The notes under the pieces were generated by a model that ran no database searches, was not told the DNA's origin, and worked only from the letters and a program-made list of their open reading frames with translations. The position numbers and the translations under genes are program-made. A DNA stretch of 64,000 nucleotides. Source: Terrihabitans soli (GTDB lineage: Bacteria; Pseudomonadota; Alphaproteobacteria; Rhizobiales; Methylopilaceae). Shown here in pieces: positions 32,832-41,855 of this stretch (positions within the stretch are counted from its first letter, which is position 1; each line of letters opens with the position of its first letter). The stretch covers positions 710,501 to 774,500 of the forward strand of contig NZ_AP023361.1 of assembly GCF_014191545.1 (NCBI RefSeq), given 5' to 3'.

Positions 32832-33488
32832 ATGGCAGGCGAAGCTCTTGGACCCGAACTGATCGTTCGGTGGAACGGCGTGCTCATCGGAGGCGCGCGC
32901 GAGAAATCGGTCTCTCTGAACGGCGAGGCGGTCGATATCACGAATGACGATTCCGCTGGCTGGCGGACCTCGCTTAACAATCCGGCGGTGAAGAGCGTCG
33001 ATATCACCGTGTCCGGCGTGACGAAGAACAACATTCTTCGTGTCGACTATTTCGGCGGCAATCAGGAAGGTGCGCTGGAGGTCGAATATCCGAACGGCGA
33101 CATCCTTTCGATGACCGCCTTCATGCATCCCTATAGCGACACGGGCGCCTATGAGGACGCCTTTACGTATGAGGCGACGTTCTCGTCCTCGGGCGCGGCG
33201 GCATACGAAGAGGCGGCGAGCCCGGTCAATTCTGTCCTCCCGGCGATCTCCGGCATCGCGCAACAGGGCGTGCAGCTCACGGCCTTCGAAGGCGTCTGGA
33301 ACACTGGCGGTACGTTCTCCTATCAGTGGAAGAACGGCGGCTCGAATATCGGCGGCGCGACGGCGAAGACCTACACGCCGGTCGTCGGCGATGTCGGCGA
33401 CGCGCTGTCGGTGGCGGTGACGCTGACGAACGGCGCCGGCGCGGCGAGCGCCACGTCCGGCGCAACCGCTAACGTCCTCGCAGCCTGA
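32832..33488 (+). CDS. Major tail tube protein with C-terminal Ig-like domain
   Basis: 218 residues. The N-terminal 130 are the tail-tube fold (LIVRWNGVLIGGAREKSVSL, then SVDITVSGVTKNNILRVDYF). Residues about 135-218 form an Ig-like or invasin-type repeat (TFSYQWKNGGSNIGGATAKT, then DALSVAVTLTNGAG), probably displayed on the tail surface for weak carbohydrate contact. Confidence 0.88.
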   Translation: MAGEALGPELIVRWNGVLIGGAREKSVSLNGEAVDITNDDSAGWRTSLNNPAVKSVDITVSGVTKNNILRVDYFGGNQEGALEVEYPNGDILSMTAFMHPYSDTGAYEDAFTYEATFSSSGAAAYEEAASPVNSVLPAISGIAQQGVQLTAFEGVWNTGGTFSYQWKNGGSNIGGATAKTYTPVVGDVGDALSVAVTLTNGAGAASATSGATANVLAA

Positions 33489-33497
33489 GCATAGCCC

Positions 33498-33935
33498 ATG
33501 GCTGTCTTTCAGGACTTCAAATTCAACTGGAAGGGGGTCGATTATTCGATCCCCTCCAATCGCATCATGGGTGCGATCGAGCTTGTCGAAGACGTCATTA
33601 CGATCGACAAACTCTACGAGGTCGCCGCGTCGGGCGGCATGAAGCTCACGCGCATTGCGCGGGCTTACGGGCAGGTGATGCGCTATGCCGGCGTCACCGT
33701 CGAGCACAAGCGCGACGACAAAATCGTGCGCGAGCCGGTCACGGACGAAGAGGTCTATGCCGGCTTGTTCGACGGCGCTGAGACTAAGGCGAACATCATG
33801 GGTTCGCTGAATGGGCTCCTCTCGCTGATGCTTCCGCCCGGCTCTGTGAAGGAGCCGGCGGGACGCAAAAAGGGAAACCGCAAAAGCCGCCGGGCGAGCT
33901 CAAGTTCGTCAAGGCGGCGTACCAAGCCGCGGTAG
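33498..33935 (+). CDS. Tail assembly chaperone, short (unshifted) form
   Basis: 145 residues. MAVFQDFKFNWKGVDYSIPS and GAIELVEDVITIDKLYEVAA belong to the GTA-type tail assembly protein family. Its last 20 or so residues (NRKSRRASSSSSRRRTKPR) are out of character and arise when ribosomes do not shift at 33869. Equivalent of lambda gpG. Confidence 0.85.
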   Translation: MAVFQDFKFNWKGVDYSIPSNRIMGAIELVEDVITIDKLYEVAASGGMKLTRIARAYGQVMRYAGVTVEHKRDDKIVREPVTDEEVYAGLFDGAETKANIMGSLNGLLSLMLPPGSVKEPAGRKKGNRKSRRASSSSSRRRTKPR

Positions 33936-34075
33936 GCAATTGGGGTATGCGCCCGGCCGAGTTCTGGGCGCTGCATCCGACCGAATTTTACTGGCTTCTG
34001 GAAGTGCGAAGAGAGCCCGTCTCCTACGGCTCTCTCACCGAAGCGCAGGTCGCAGAACTCTACAAAAAATGCTGA
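33498..34075 (+). CDS. Tail assembly chaperone, frameshifted long form
   Basis: After AAAGGGA the -1 frame gives KPQKPPGELKFVKAAYQAAV, then MRPAEFWALHPTEFYWLLEV and SYGSLTEAQVAELYKKC, 192 residues in all. The second part matches the separate short proteins (GTA TAM-like, with an FWxLxPxEF motif) that lie upstream of tape-measure genes elsewhere. Equivalent of lambda gpGT; chaperones the tape measure. Confidence 0.85.
33869..33875 (+). promoter_or_regulatory. Programmed -1 frameshift slippery heptamer AAAGGGA
   Basis: In the zero frame it reads A-AAG-GGA, the exact X-XXY-YYZ pattern for simultaneous -1 slippage of both tRNAs. The shifted frame stays open to TGA at 34073-34075 and encodes conserved-looking tail chaperone sequence. 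Confidence 0.85.
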
Positions 34076-34090
34076 CGCGGGGGTGACCGG

Positions 34091-35887
34091 ATGGGCATTG
34101 CAAACGCCATCATCGGCGCGCTGCGCATCAATCTCGGTTTGGACTCGGCGACGATCGAGGCCGATTCCAAGCGCGCCTCGGGCTCGCTCGACCGCTTCAC
34201 CAATCGTGTCGAGAAATCCTTCCTCGCTGCGGCGGCGGCCGTCGCTGCGGCCGGCGCCGCCGTCAGCCTGGTCATGAAGGGCGTTATCGACGATGCCGAC
34301 GATATGGGGAAGGCTTCCCAGAAGTTCGGCATTCCTGTCGAGGAACTGACCAAGCTGCGCTACGCGGCGCAGATGTCGAATGTCGAGGTCGAGACGCTCT
34401 ACAAGGGTGTCAAGTCGATGGCACAGGGCATCTCCGATGCGGCAACTGGGAAGATCAGTCCGACTGCGGACGCCATCAAGGGGCTCGGCATCGCCGTCCG
34501 CGATACGGACGGTAATATGCGCTCGCAGAGCCAAGTTCTGGCGGATCTTGCCGCAAAGTTTGCGGCCATGCCGGATGGTGTCGAAAAGACGAATCTCGCA
34601 ATCGATCTGTTCGGCAAGAAGATCGGACCCGACCTGATCCCGCTGCTTAATGAGGGCCGCGACGGTCTGCAGCGGTTGATGGAGGAAGCGAAGGCCCTCG
34701 GTATCACGTTCGGGAGCGATACGGCGCGGGATGCCGACGCCTTCAACGATACGCTGGATCGCATCAAGGCGATGGCGGGCGGGCTTGGCGTGCAACTGAC
34801 CGTGCGGCTCCTGCCTCATCTCAACACGCTCGCCAGCATTTTCGAAGGGTTCGTGCGCGACAAAGCCAAAGTTGAGGGTGCGCTCGACGGCATTGCGACG
34901 GGCTTCCGCTGGATCGTTCAATTTGCGCGCCTCGCTGCCGTCGATGTCGAAAACCTCTACCGCGAGACCACGGCTCTCTGGGAGTTCTTTACAAAGCCTA
35001 TGTCCTGGGAGGAAACGAAGGCCGCGTGGACGAACTTCAACGTCATTCTCGCAGAGAACAGCCAGCGGCTGAGAGATGCGAAGGCCGAACTGCAATCGTA
35101 CATGCAGACGGCTTCACTTCCCATCGTTCAGACAGGGTTCGGCGCGGGCGGAAATGAAGGCTGGTCTCCTGTCAACGATAACGATCCGGCCGCCGGCGGC
35201 GGGTACGGCACGACCGATAAGGAAGACCGCGAGCGCGAGAAGCTCGAACGCAAGCTTGAGATGCTGCGCGAATATCTGCGCACCGAGGAAGAGAGCGAAT
35301 ACGAATCCTACCAAAAGCGCCTGGCGCAGGTGCAGGAGTTCGAGAATGCGCGGCTTCTGTCGGAGCAGGAAGCCGCCGCCATGCGCACGCAGGTCGAGAA
35401 GGACTATGCCGAGGAGGTCGCCCGCATCAACGAGCAGCGCCTTAATGATTTCGCATCGACGCTCGGTTCGGCAGGTTCGATCATCGAAAGCCTGACGAAG
35501 ATCATGGGCAAGGAGGGCGACAAACAGCTCGGCATCGTCAAGGCGCTGTCGCTCGCGGAAGCTCTGATCAACGTCTATACGGGCATCACTGCGGCGCTGC
35601 GTCTGCCGTTCCCGGCGAACATTGCCGCCGCCGCTTCTGTGGCCGCGCAGGGTTTTGCAACGATCGCGCGGATGAAGACCGTTTCAAAGGGCTCGTCGAG
35701 CGGCGGCGCTGCGAGTGGTGGCGGCGGTGGTCAAGCTGCCGCGGCGCCGCAAGCGGCGGAATCTTCTCAGGTGATTTACCTGAAAGGCTTCGACCCTGAT
35801 CGCGCTTATAGCGGCGAAGATATTCGCCGCATTATCACGGGCATCAATAAAGCAGTCGGCGACGGCGCCAAGATTCGGGTCGCCTGA
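34091..35887 (+). CDS. Tail tape measure protein
   Basis: 598 residues, short for this role, implying a tail of about 90 nm if the usual 0.15 nm per residue holds. It begins with a GIANAIIGALRINLGLDSAT segment, followed by hydrophobic AAAAAVAAAGAAVSLVMKGV (about 47-66) and the tape-measure core SQKFGIPVEELTKLRYAAQM. A coiled-coil lies at about 375-455, and an Ala/Gly-rich linker and a C-terminal strand region follow. Confidence 0.92.
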   Translation: MGIANAIIGALRINLGLDSATIEADSKRASGSLDRFTNRVEKSFLAAAAAVAAAGAAVSLVMKGVIDDADDMGKASQKFGIPVEELTKLRYAAQMSNVEVETLYKGVKSMAQGISDAATGKISPTADAIKGLGIAVRDTDGNMRSQSQVLADLAAKFAAMPDGVEKTNLAIDLFGKKIGPDLIPLLNEGRDGLQRLMEEAKALGITFGSDTARDADAFNDTLDRIKAMAGGLGVQLTVRLLPHLNTLASIFEGFVRDKAKVEGALDGIATGFRWIVQFARLAAVDVENLYRETTALWEFFTKPMSWEETKAAWTNFNVILAENSQRLRDAKAELQSYMQTASLPIVQTGFGAGGNEGWSPVNDNDPAAGGGYGTTDKEDREREKLERKLEMLREYLRTEEESEYESYQKRLAQVQEFENARLLSEQEAAAMRTQVEKDYAEEVARINEQRLNDFASTLGSAGSIIESLTKIMGKEGDKQLGIVKALSLAEALINVYTGITAALRLPFPANIAAAASVAAQGFATIARMKTVSKGSSSGGAASGGGGGQAAAAPQAAESSQVIYLKGFDPDRAYSGEDIRRIITGINKAVGDGAKIRVA

Positions 35888-36708
35888 TGATCGTCCTCTC
35901 TCAAGCGCTTCTTCTCTCGCTCGCCGGAAGTCCGAACGCCAACGATCCGCTCATCGGCTGGCATAACCTCGTGGTCTTCGGCGGCATTGTCGCCGATCAC
36001 GAAGACACACTCTATCCCGCAAGCAACCTCTCCAATCCGTCGACATCAATCAAGCAGAGCTGGAAAAGCGACAGCACGTCAGATCAGTATGTGACGTTCG
36101 ACATCTCCAGCGATCACGAGGTCGATTACGTCGGTATCGCCGGCCACAATGCGGGCACCGGGCGTATCGAAATCACGATTGAATATCCTGACACGGAGAA
36201 CCCTGGCGAATGGCTTGTTCTTGTCGAGCCGTTCATGCCCGACACTGACGCGCCGCTGCTCCTGCGCTTCGTCGGAAAATTCCTCGAACAGATACGCATC
36301 AAACTCTCGCCGCAGTCTGTTGCGCCGCGCATCGCTGTGGTCCATGTCGGCGCGTTGCTCGTCGTTCACAGCCGCCTCTATGTTGATCACAAGCCGATCA
36401 CGCTCGCGCCGGATGTCACCGTCCAGACAAATTGGTCACAAGGCGGAGACTATCTCGGAAGCGTGCTGCTCAATGAAAAGCGGTCGACCGCGTTCGGGTT
36501 CAAAAATCTCGACCCGGCATGGGTGCGCAGCACGCTGAAGCCGTTCGTTGCCGTGAGTAAGAAGCGGCCGTGGTTCTGGTCGTGGCGACCCGCCGCCTAT
36601 CCGCTCGAAGTCGGGTATGTCATCGCACTCAACGATCCGCAGCCGGTGAACCAGTTGCCCAACGGCGCAATGATGATTGACTTCCAAGTCGGCGGCACAG
36701 CACCGTGA
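35887..36708 (+). CDS. Distal tail or baseplate protein
   Basis: 273 residues, beta-rich. SNPSTSIKQSWKSDSTSDQY, then VDYVGIAGHNAGTGRIEITI, looks like a galactose-binding-like jelly roll seen in baseplate proteins. It overlaps the tape measure stop (ATGA-like) and the next gene. Likely the distal tail (Dit-position) component, though the family was not confirmed. Confidence 0.75.
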   Translation: MIVLSQALLLSLAGSPNANDPLIGWHNLVVFGGIVADHEDTLYPASNLSNPSTSIKQSWKSDSTSDQYVTFDISSDHEVDYVGIAGHNAGTGRIEITIEYPDTENPGEWLVLVEPFMPDTDAPLLLRFVGKFLEQIRIKLSPQSVAPRIAVVHVGALLVVHSRLYVDHKPITLAPDVTVQTNWSQGGDYLGSVLLNEKRSTAFGFKNLDPAWVRSTLKPFVAVSKKRPWFWSWRPAAYPLEVGYVIALNDPQPVNQLPNGAMMIDFQVGGTAP

Positions 36709-39197
36709 TTGGAGCGCTGAACTTTGTTGAAGTCGATTTTCCGCGATGCAGTCTCGAATACGGCGTCTCGCCGTGTTCGGCGGTGTTGGGCGTGTCGAGC
36801 GCGATCAAGTGCTTCAACACTCGGAAGACGTGCCCGGTTCTGAACGATTTCGACGAGGAGGTCTTTACCGTCCGCTTCAGTGAAGCGAGCGATCACTACC
36901 CCTCCGCAGAGATCGAGGCATTGCCCGCCATCGAGAATGTGAGCTTTACCGCGAGCATTGTCTCTCTCGGAGAAAATCTCGGAACGCGTGCGTCTCTCGT
37001 GATCACGTTCAGCGATTTCCCCTATAGCGATTCCGGCGGATTCGATAAGTATCTTGCGGATCGTCCGTACAATCCATATGAGCAAGGCACATTCTTCGGC
37101 AAGCTGCGAGGCAGGCACCGTTCGCTCCGCGGCAAGGCCATCCGGTGGATCAAGGGCGAAGTCGGGCAGACGCTCGATCAGATGGAGATCCGTCATTTCT
37201 TCGTCGATAGCTTTGAAGGCCCCTCGCCGGAGGGCAAGTTCACAATTACCGCAAAAGATGCGCTGAAGTTTGCGGATGATGAACGTTCCCAGGCGCCGCG
37301 TATTATCGACGGCTTCCTGAACGGAGCCATCGACGCTGACGATGTGACCGCCGTTCTATCTCCGGCGGGCATCGGCAATGAGAAGTATCCAGCCGCGTCG
37401 ACCGGCTCGCCCTCGACCCATTACTTTGCGATTTTTGGCGGCAATGAAGTCGTCAAGGTGACTAACCGTTCCGGCGACACGCTCACCATTTTGCGGGGCC
37501 AGCGAAACACGCCTGCAGTCGCTCATGAGGCTCAGGATCGCGTCCAACTCCCTTTCTTCCACGAATCCGAACTGCCGGAAGTCATCCTTAAAGACCTTCT
37601 GGTGAACTATTGCGGATTGTCGGAAGATTTCATTCCGTTTGAATCGTGGCAGGCCGAGAGCGCGACCAAACTCAGCCAAGTCTACACGGTTTTCATCGGC
37701 GATCCGACCGGTTGCAATAAGCTGATCTCGGAGCTTGTCCAGGTCTGCGGACTCGCAGTCTTCTGGGACGATCTCGCAGCGCAGATTCGTTTTCAAGTTC
37801 TAGGTGTCATCGCGACGGACGCAGCGCTCTTTGATCGCTCCAACATCATCGAAAATACACTGCAGATTTCGGACGCGCCGGAGCGTCGTGCATCGCAGGT
37901 TTTGGTCTACTTTGCGCCTATCAATCCTTTGAAGAGTGTCGAAGACCCAGAGAATTATCGCTCGATCGCGAACGTTTTCAGTCTTGATGCAGAGGAGGAT
38001 TACGGGTCACCGGCCGTCAAGAAGATATTTGCGCGCTGGATCGCAGATTTCGGGCGGCAGCCGGCCGAAAGAGTGGGCGCAATCCAGCTTGGGCGTTTCG
38101 TCGATCCGCCGCGCCAGATCCAGCTTGCCGTGCATCGTGAAGAATTCGTCCCGCCGGTTCTCGGTGGCGGCTATCAGGTCATGGACCCGATCTGTCTGCA
38201 GGACGAGACCGGCGCACCGGTATCCGTACCGATACAGGTTACGCGCCTGATCCCGACGCCGGATCGCTACATCGTCGAAGCATCGGAGATGCTGTTCACG
38301 GTCTTAGACGATTTCGATCCGACCGATCGTTCGATCATCATCGAAGGCAACCGATACAATGTCGATCTTCGCGATGCGTACAATCAGCTTTACCCCGATC
38401 CTTCGCCGGGCAACACCGTCACCTGCATCATCGAAGAGAATGTCATCGTCGGCTCCCTCAACGCCGATCTGCCTTCGTTCGATATCGGGACGTGGCCTTC
38501 GGAAGCGGGAACCGCGACGCGGTCGAGCGGCAGTCCAGTTCTAACCGCTCTTAGCTTCAATGCCGTTACGGCCGGCCTGGCGCCTGGCATGTTTGTGCGC
38601 GGCACGGGCATTCAGACCGGCTCAAAGATCGTCAGCGTCGATTCGTCGTCGCAGATTACGCTCGACAAGAATGCGCAATCGAGTGGTTCCGGCGGTGCCG
38701 TGACGGTCTGGACCGTCATCCTGAATGTCATCAATCGCGGCCGTTTCGAGGGCAAGGGCGGCGACGGCGGCAAGGGCAGCACGAGCCCGCAAAACGGTGG
38801 CCCCGGCGGAACGGCGCTCAAAGCGCGCACGCCTTTCAACCTCGATAATTCCGAGGGTGAGGGATGGGGCGGCGGCGGTGGTGGCGGCGATGGCGGCGCT
38901 ATCGATCTGCGAGCACGCGGCGGCGGTGGCGGTGCGGGTGCAACGCCTGGCCTTGGTGCGCCCGACCGTGACGGCGTCAAGCGTGCACAGGACGGCACGA
39001 CCGAATCCGGCGGGTTCGGTGGCTCGCTGGACAGTGCTGGCGGGCGTGGCGGCGATCCGGGCCAGCCCGGACAACTTGGCCCCGGCCCTGGCCCTGATAG
39101 AGGCGCGGGTGGCCCGGCCGGTCTCGCCATCGACGGCGTCAGCTATGTGAACTTCGTCGGGGCATCCGGCGATCTTCGCGGCGCACAAACCAACTGA
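36705..39197 (+). CDS. Tail tip/hub protein with glycine-rich C-terminal adhesin region
   Basis: 830 residues from GTG 36705. The N-terminal ~165 residues contain a Cys-bearing SAIKCFNTRKTCPVLNDFDE segment typical of tail-tip proteins in this position. The centre includes KYLADRPYNPYEQGTFFGKL and VLKDLL-like hub segments. Residues about 680-810 are very Gly-rich (GKGGDGGKGSTSPQNGGPGG, then WGGGGGGGDGGAIDL), resembling polyglycine-II receptor-binding tips such as S16 gp38. Central tail hub, and probably host contact. Confidence 0.85.
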   Translation: MIGALNFVEVDFPRCSLEYGVSPCSAVLGVSSAIKCFNTRKTCPVLNDFDEEVFTVRFSEASDHYPSAEIEALPAIENVSFTASIVSLGENLGTRASLVITFSDFPYSDSGGFDKYLADRPYNPYEQGTFFGKLRGRHRSLRGKAIRWIKGEVGQTLDQMEIRHFFVDSFEGPSPEGKFTITAKDALKFADDERSQAPRIIDGFLNGAIDADDVTAVLSPAGIGNEKYPAASTGSPSTHYFAIFGGNEVVKVTNRSGDTLTILRGQRNTPAVAHEAQDRVQLPFFHESELPEVILKDLLVNYCGLSEDFIPFESWQAESATKLSQVYTVFIGDPTGCNKLISELVQVCGLAVFWDDLAAQIRFQVLGVIATDAALFDRSNIIENTLQISDAPERRASQVLVYFAPINPLKSVEDPENYRSIANVFSLDAEEDYGSPAVKKIFARWIADFGRQPAERVGAIQLGRFVDPPRQIQLAVHREEFVPPVLGGGYQVMDPICLQDETGAPVSVPIQVTRLIPTPDRYIVEASEMLFTVLDDFDPTDRSIIIEGNRYNVDLRDAYNQLYPDPSPGNTVTCIIEENVIVGSLNADLPSFDIGTWPSEAGTATRSSGSPVLTALSFNAVTAGLAPGMFVRGTGIQTGSKIVSVDSSSQITLDKNAQSSGSGGAVTVWTVILNVINRGRFEGKGGDGGKGSTSPQNGGPGGTALKARTPFNLDNSEGEGWGGGGGGGDGGAIDLRARGGGGGAGATPGLGAPDRDGVKRAQDGTTESGGFGGSLDSAGGRGGDPGQPGQLGPGPGPDRGAGGPAGLAIDGVSYVNFVGASGDLRGAQTN

Positions 39198-39214
39198 CAT
39201 TCTAAGAGGCCCGA

Positions 39215-41788
39215 ATGGCAACTCTCGCCCATTTTCACGGCGTCGTACTCAATGGCGTTGCCGCGGTGCCTGGCGCACATGTGTATGTGCGCCGCGAGGA
39301 CAATCTCGGGCGGCTCGCCACGATCTGGAACGATCAGGATGAGACCGATCCCGCCGCCAACTACATCACGGCGGACGAGCGCGGGCGCTTCGATTTCTAC
39401 GCCCGCGGCGGTTTCTATCGCATCCGCGCTGAGGCCATCATCGATGACGAACCCTGGGTCGATGAGTGGGAGAACGTCTCGATCGGCACCAATGCCGCGA
39501 CCGATGTTGACGTTGGCCGCAGCGGGGGCACGCCGCTTGTGTTCGAGGAAGAAACCGCCGACGCCGCGCCGGCGCAGGGCGGTCTCCGCTTCTCTGCCTC
39601 GCTCGAAGACGAGGGCGATACGGGCTTCGTCTATGTCAGTGAGCTGAATGTTTTCGGCGGCTCGATCGATGCGCTGATCGAAAGCTTCGACCGGACGGGC
39701 GGCACCAATCATAAGGGTACGATCAGGGTCCAGTCCGCCGGCTCCGGCTCGACCTGGCGCGAGGCCGTCATCACCGGCGCGGTGATTGATGCCGTGAACT
39801 ACAAGAAGGTGCCGATCGAGTTCGTCGATGTCGACGGCACGTTCACCGCTGGCGATCCGATCTCGCTCATCTTCACGCCGGCCGGGCCAGGCCAGGCGAG
39901 CGAAGTCAGCTACGGCGGGCACGCGGCCTATCCCGGCGCGGACACCGTCGAAGAGGCACTCGACGCCTCTGGCGACAAGCTCCAATACGTCACCGTCACT
40001 TCGGCGACGAACCTCGACACGATCCGCATCAGGGTCGAATCCCTCGATGCAGCGGTCGTGCTGCGCGGATCTTGGGATGCCTCGGCGGGCACGTTCCCGA
40101 ACTCGGGCGGCGGCGGTACCGCGGGCGCTGTCATTGCCGGCGACAGCTTCATCGTGTCCGTCAGCGGCACCGTGGGGGGCGTTGCCTTCACAAACGGCGA
40201 CCGGCTCATCGCCATCACGGACGCACCTTCCACGACCGTCTACGCGTCGAATTGGTTCAAGGCAGATTACACCGACCTTCTGACGGGCCTGACGCTCGGC
40301 GCTGCGCTCGCTGCGTGTTCCGCAAAGACGACACCCGTCGATGCCGATGTCGTCGGCTTCGGCGACAGCGCTGCCTCCGGCGAGCTGAAGAAGGTCACAT
40401 GGGCCAACATCAAGGCTACCCTCTGGGCGGCTTGGGGTGCGCTGATCGCCGGCGGCACCAACAAGTCAACTCCGGTCGATGCCGACGAATTCGCGATCAG
40501 CGACAGCGCCGCGTCGAACGCGACGAAGAAGCTGTCTCTCGCAAACCTGAAGACCGCGATCTTCTCACTGATGACGACGCGCGGCGACATGATCCGCCGC
40601 GGCGCATCCGGCGCCGAGCGTTTTGCCAAGGGCACCGAACACACCATCCTGAAGATGGGCGCGAACGATCCGGACTGGTCAACGCTGACGGCGCTCTTCG
40701 ATGCCGTGTTTGGCTCTACTCGCGGCGCGATCCTGCTGCGCGGCGACACCGGTTGGGAGAAACTTAATCCCGGAACCTCGGGCTTCGTGCTGACAAGCAA
40801 CGGCTCCGGCGCCGACCCGTCCTATGCCGAGCCGGAAGCCGGCGGCGGCGGCGATGTCACCAAGGCTCAGCTTGCCGAGCGCGACATGCAATTGGCGCAG
40901 CTGCTGGGCGGCCGACTGCAGCAGGTCAATTGCTTTGCCGAGCCTTTCGCGAGTGCGGCGGGCGTCGATGCACCGAACTCGACGAATGAACTGATAATCG
41001 GCGGGACGGCGCAGCCAACAGCAACGGGAACGCCGATATCGGGTGCAACAGGCACCACGATGGGCACGATGATAAACAGCGGAGGCATCGCCTCCGCCTT
41101 CAACGGCGTGACGAACGCCGCGGTGGCAAACTCGGCGCGTTCGGCGGCGGCAAACAGTTATGTCGGGAAGAACTACAGCGCATCGCCGAAGCGCATTCAG
41201 TCGGTGCAGATCTACGGCTCGAACGATCAAGGCTATATGCAGTCGTCGAACCCCTCGACGACATGGAACCTATACGCCAAGCAGGGAGGCGCACCGGGGA
41301 GCGGCACGGACGGGACGCTGCTCGGTTCGGTCACATTCACGGACGGCACGACCGCCGACACCAAAATCATCACGTCGAACGACCCCAACACGCTTTGGGA
41401 CTACGTCTGGATGCACAATGCGCTCGACAATTCGATCCTCGCGGAGGTGGTCTTCAGCGAAGCGACGGGCGCGGACAATCTCGATCTGCGACTGGTCGCC
41501 AGCGACATTCCGGACGTGCCGCTATCGGTGGACGTGTATGCCATCATTGAGGAAACGGACAGCCTGACCGTCAATACGGATCTGAAAATCTACGGCTCTC
41601 GTACCGGCTCGGCTTGGGAAGAGGGGACGGAACAGAAGATCGAGATCGCGGCCGGCTTCTATCTGTGGCAGGCCACCGGCATCGATGTGAGCGGTCAAAG
41701 CTCGGCCGACGATATCGCCGCGCGGTTCGTCTCGGCAAACAACAAGCGCTTCCGAATTCACGCTGTCGCCGTGTACGGACGGCCCTAA
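39215..41788 (+). CDS. Tail fibre protein
   Basis: 857 residues. The N-terminal domain (about 1-110) probably attaches to the baseplate (ATLAHFHGVVLNGVAAVPGA). The middle contains repeated fibre units with TTPVDADVVGFGDSAASGEL and STPVDADEFAISDSAASNAT, each followed by a KKxxxANLKxxxW-like helix. The tail end is a C-terminal jelly-roll region (about 600-857). Likely determines adsorption range. Confidence 0.88.
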   Translation: MATLAHFHGVVLNGVAAVPGAHVYVRREDNLGRLATIWNDQDETDPAANYITADERGRFDFYARGGFYRIRAEAIIDDEPWVDEWENVSIGTNAATDVDVGRSGGTPLVFEEETADAAPAQGGLRFSASLEDEGDTGFVYVSELNVFGGSIDALIESFDRTGGTNHKGTIRVQSAGSGSTWREAVITGAVIDAVNYKKVPIEFVDVDGTFTAGDPISLIFTPAGPGQASEVSYGGHAAYPGADTVEEALDASGDKLQYVTVTSATNLDTIRIRVESLDAAVVLRGSWDASAGTFPNSGGGGTAGAVIAGDSFIVSVSGTVGGVAFTNGDRLIAITDAPSTTVYASNWFKADYTDLLTGLTLGAALAACSAKTTPVDADVVGFGDSAASGELKKVTWANIKATLWAAWGALIAGGTNKSTPVDADEFAISDSAASNATKKLSLANLKTAIFSLMTTRGDMIRRGASGAERFAKGTEHTILKMGANDPDWSTLTALFDAVFGSTRGAILLRGDTGWEKLNPGTSGFVLTSNGSGADPSYAEPEAGGGGDVTKAQLAERDMQLAQLLGGRLQQVNCFAEPFASAAGVDAPNSTNELIIGGTAQPTATGTPISGATGTTMGTMINSGGIASAFNGVTNAAVANSARSAAANSYVGKNYSASPKRIQSVQIYGSNDQGYMQSSNPSTTWNLYAKQGGAPGSGTDGTLLGSVTFTDGTTADTKIITSNDPNTLWDYVWMHNALDNSILAEVVFSEATGADNLDLRLVASDIPDVPLSVDVYAIIEETDSLTVNTDLKIYGSRTGSAWEEGTEQKIEIAAGFYLWQATGIDVSGQSSADDIAARFVSANNKRFRIHAVAVYGRP

Positions 41789-41855
41789 CGCTCGGTCGAT
41801 CTGCCTCCTATCCGCCGCCCCCTCCGGGCGGCTTTCTCGTTTCGGGGAGAGACTT

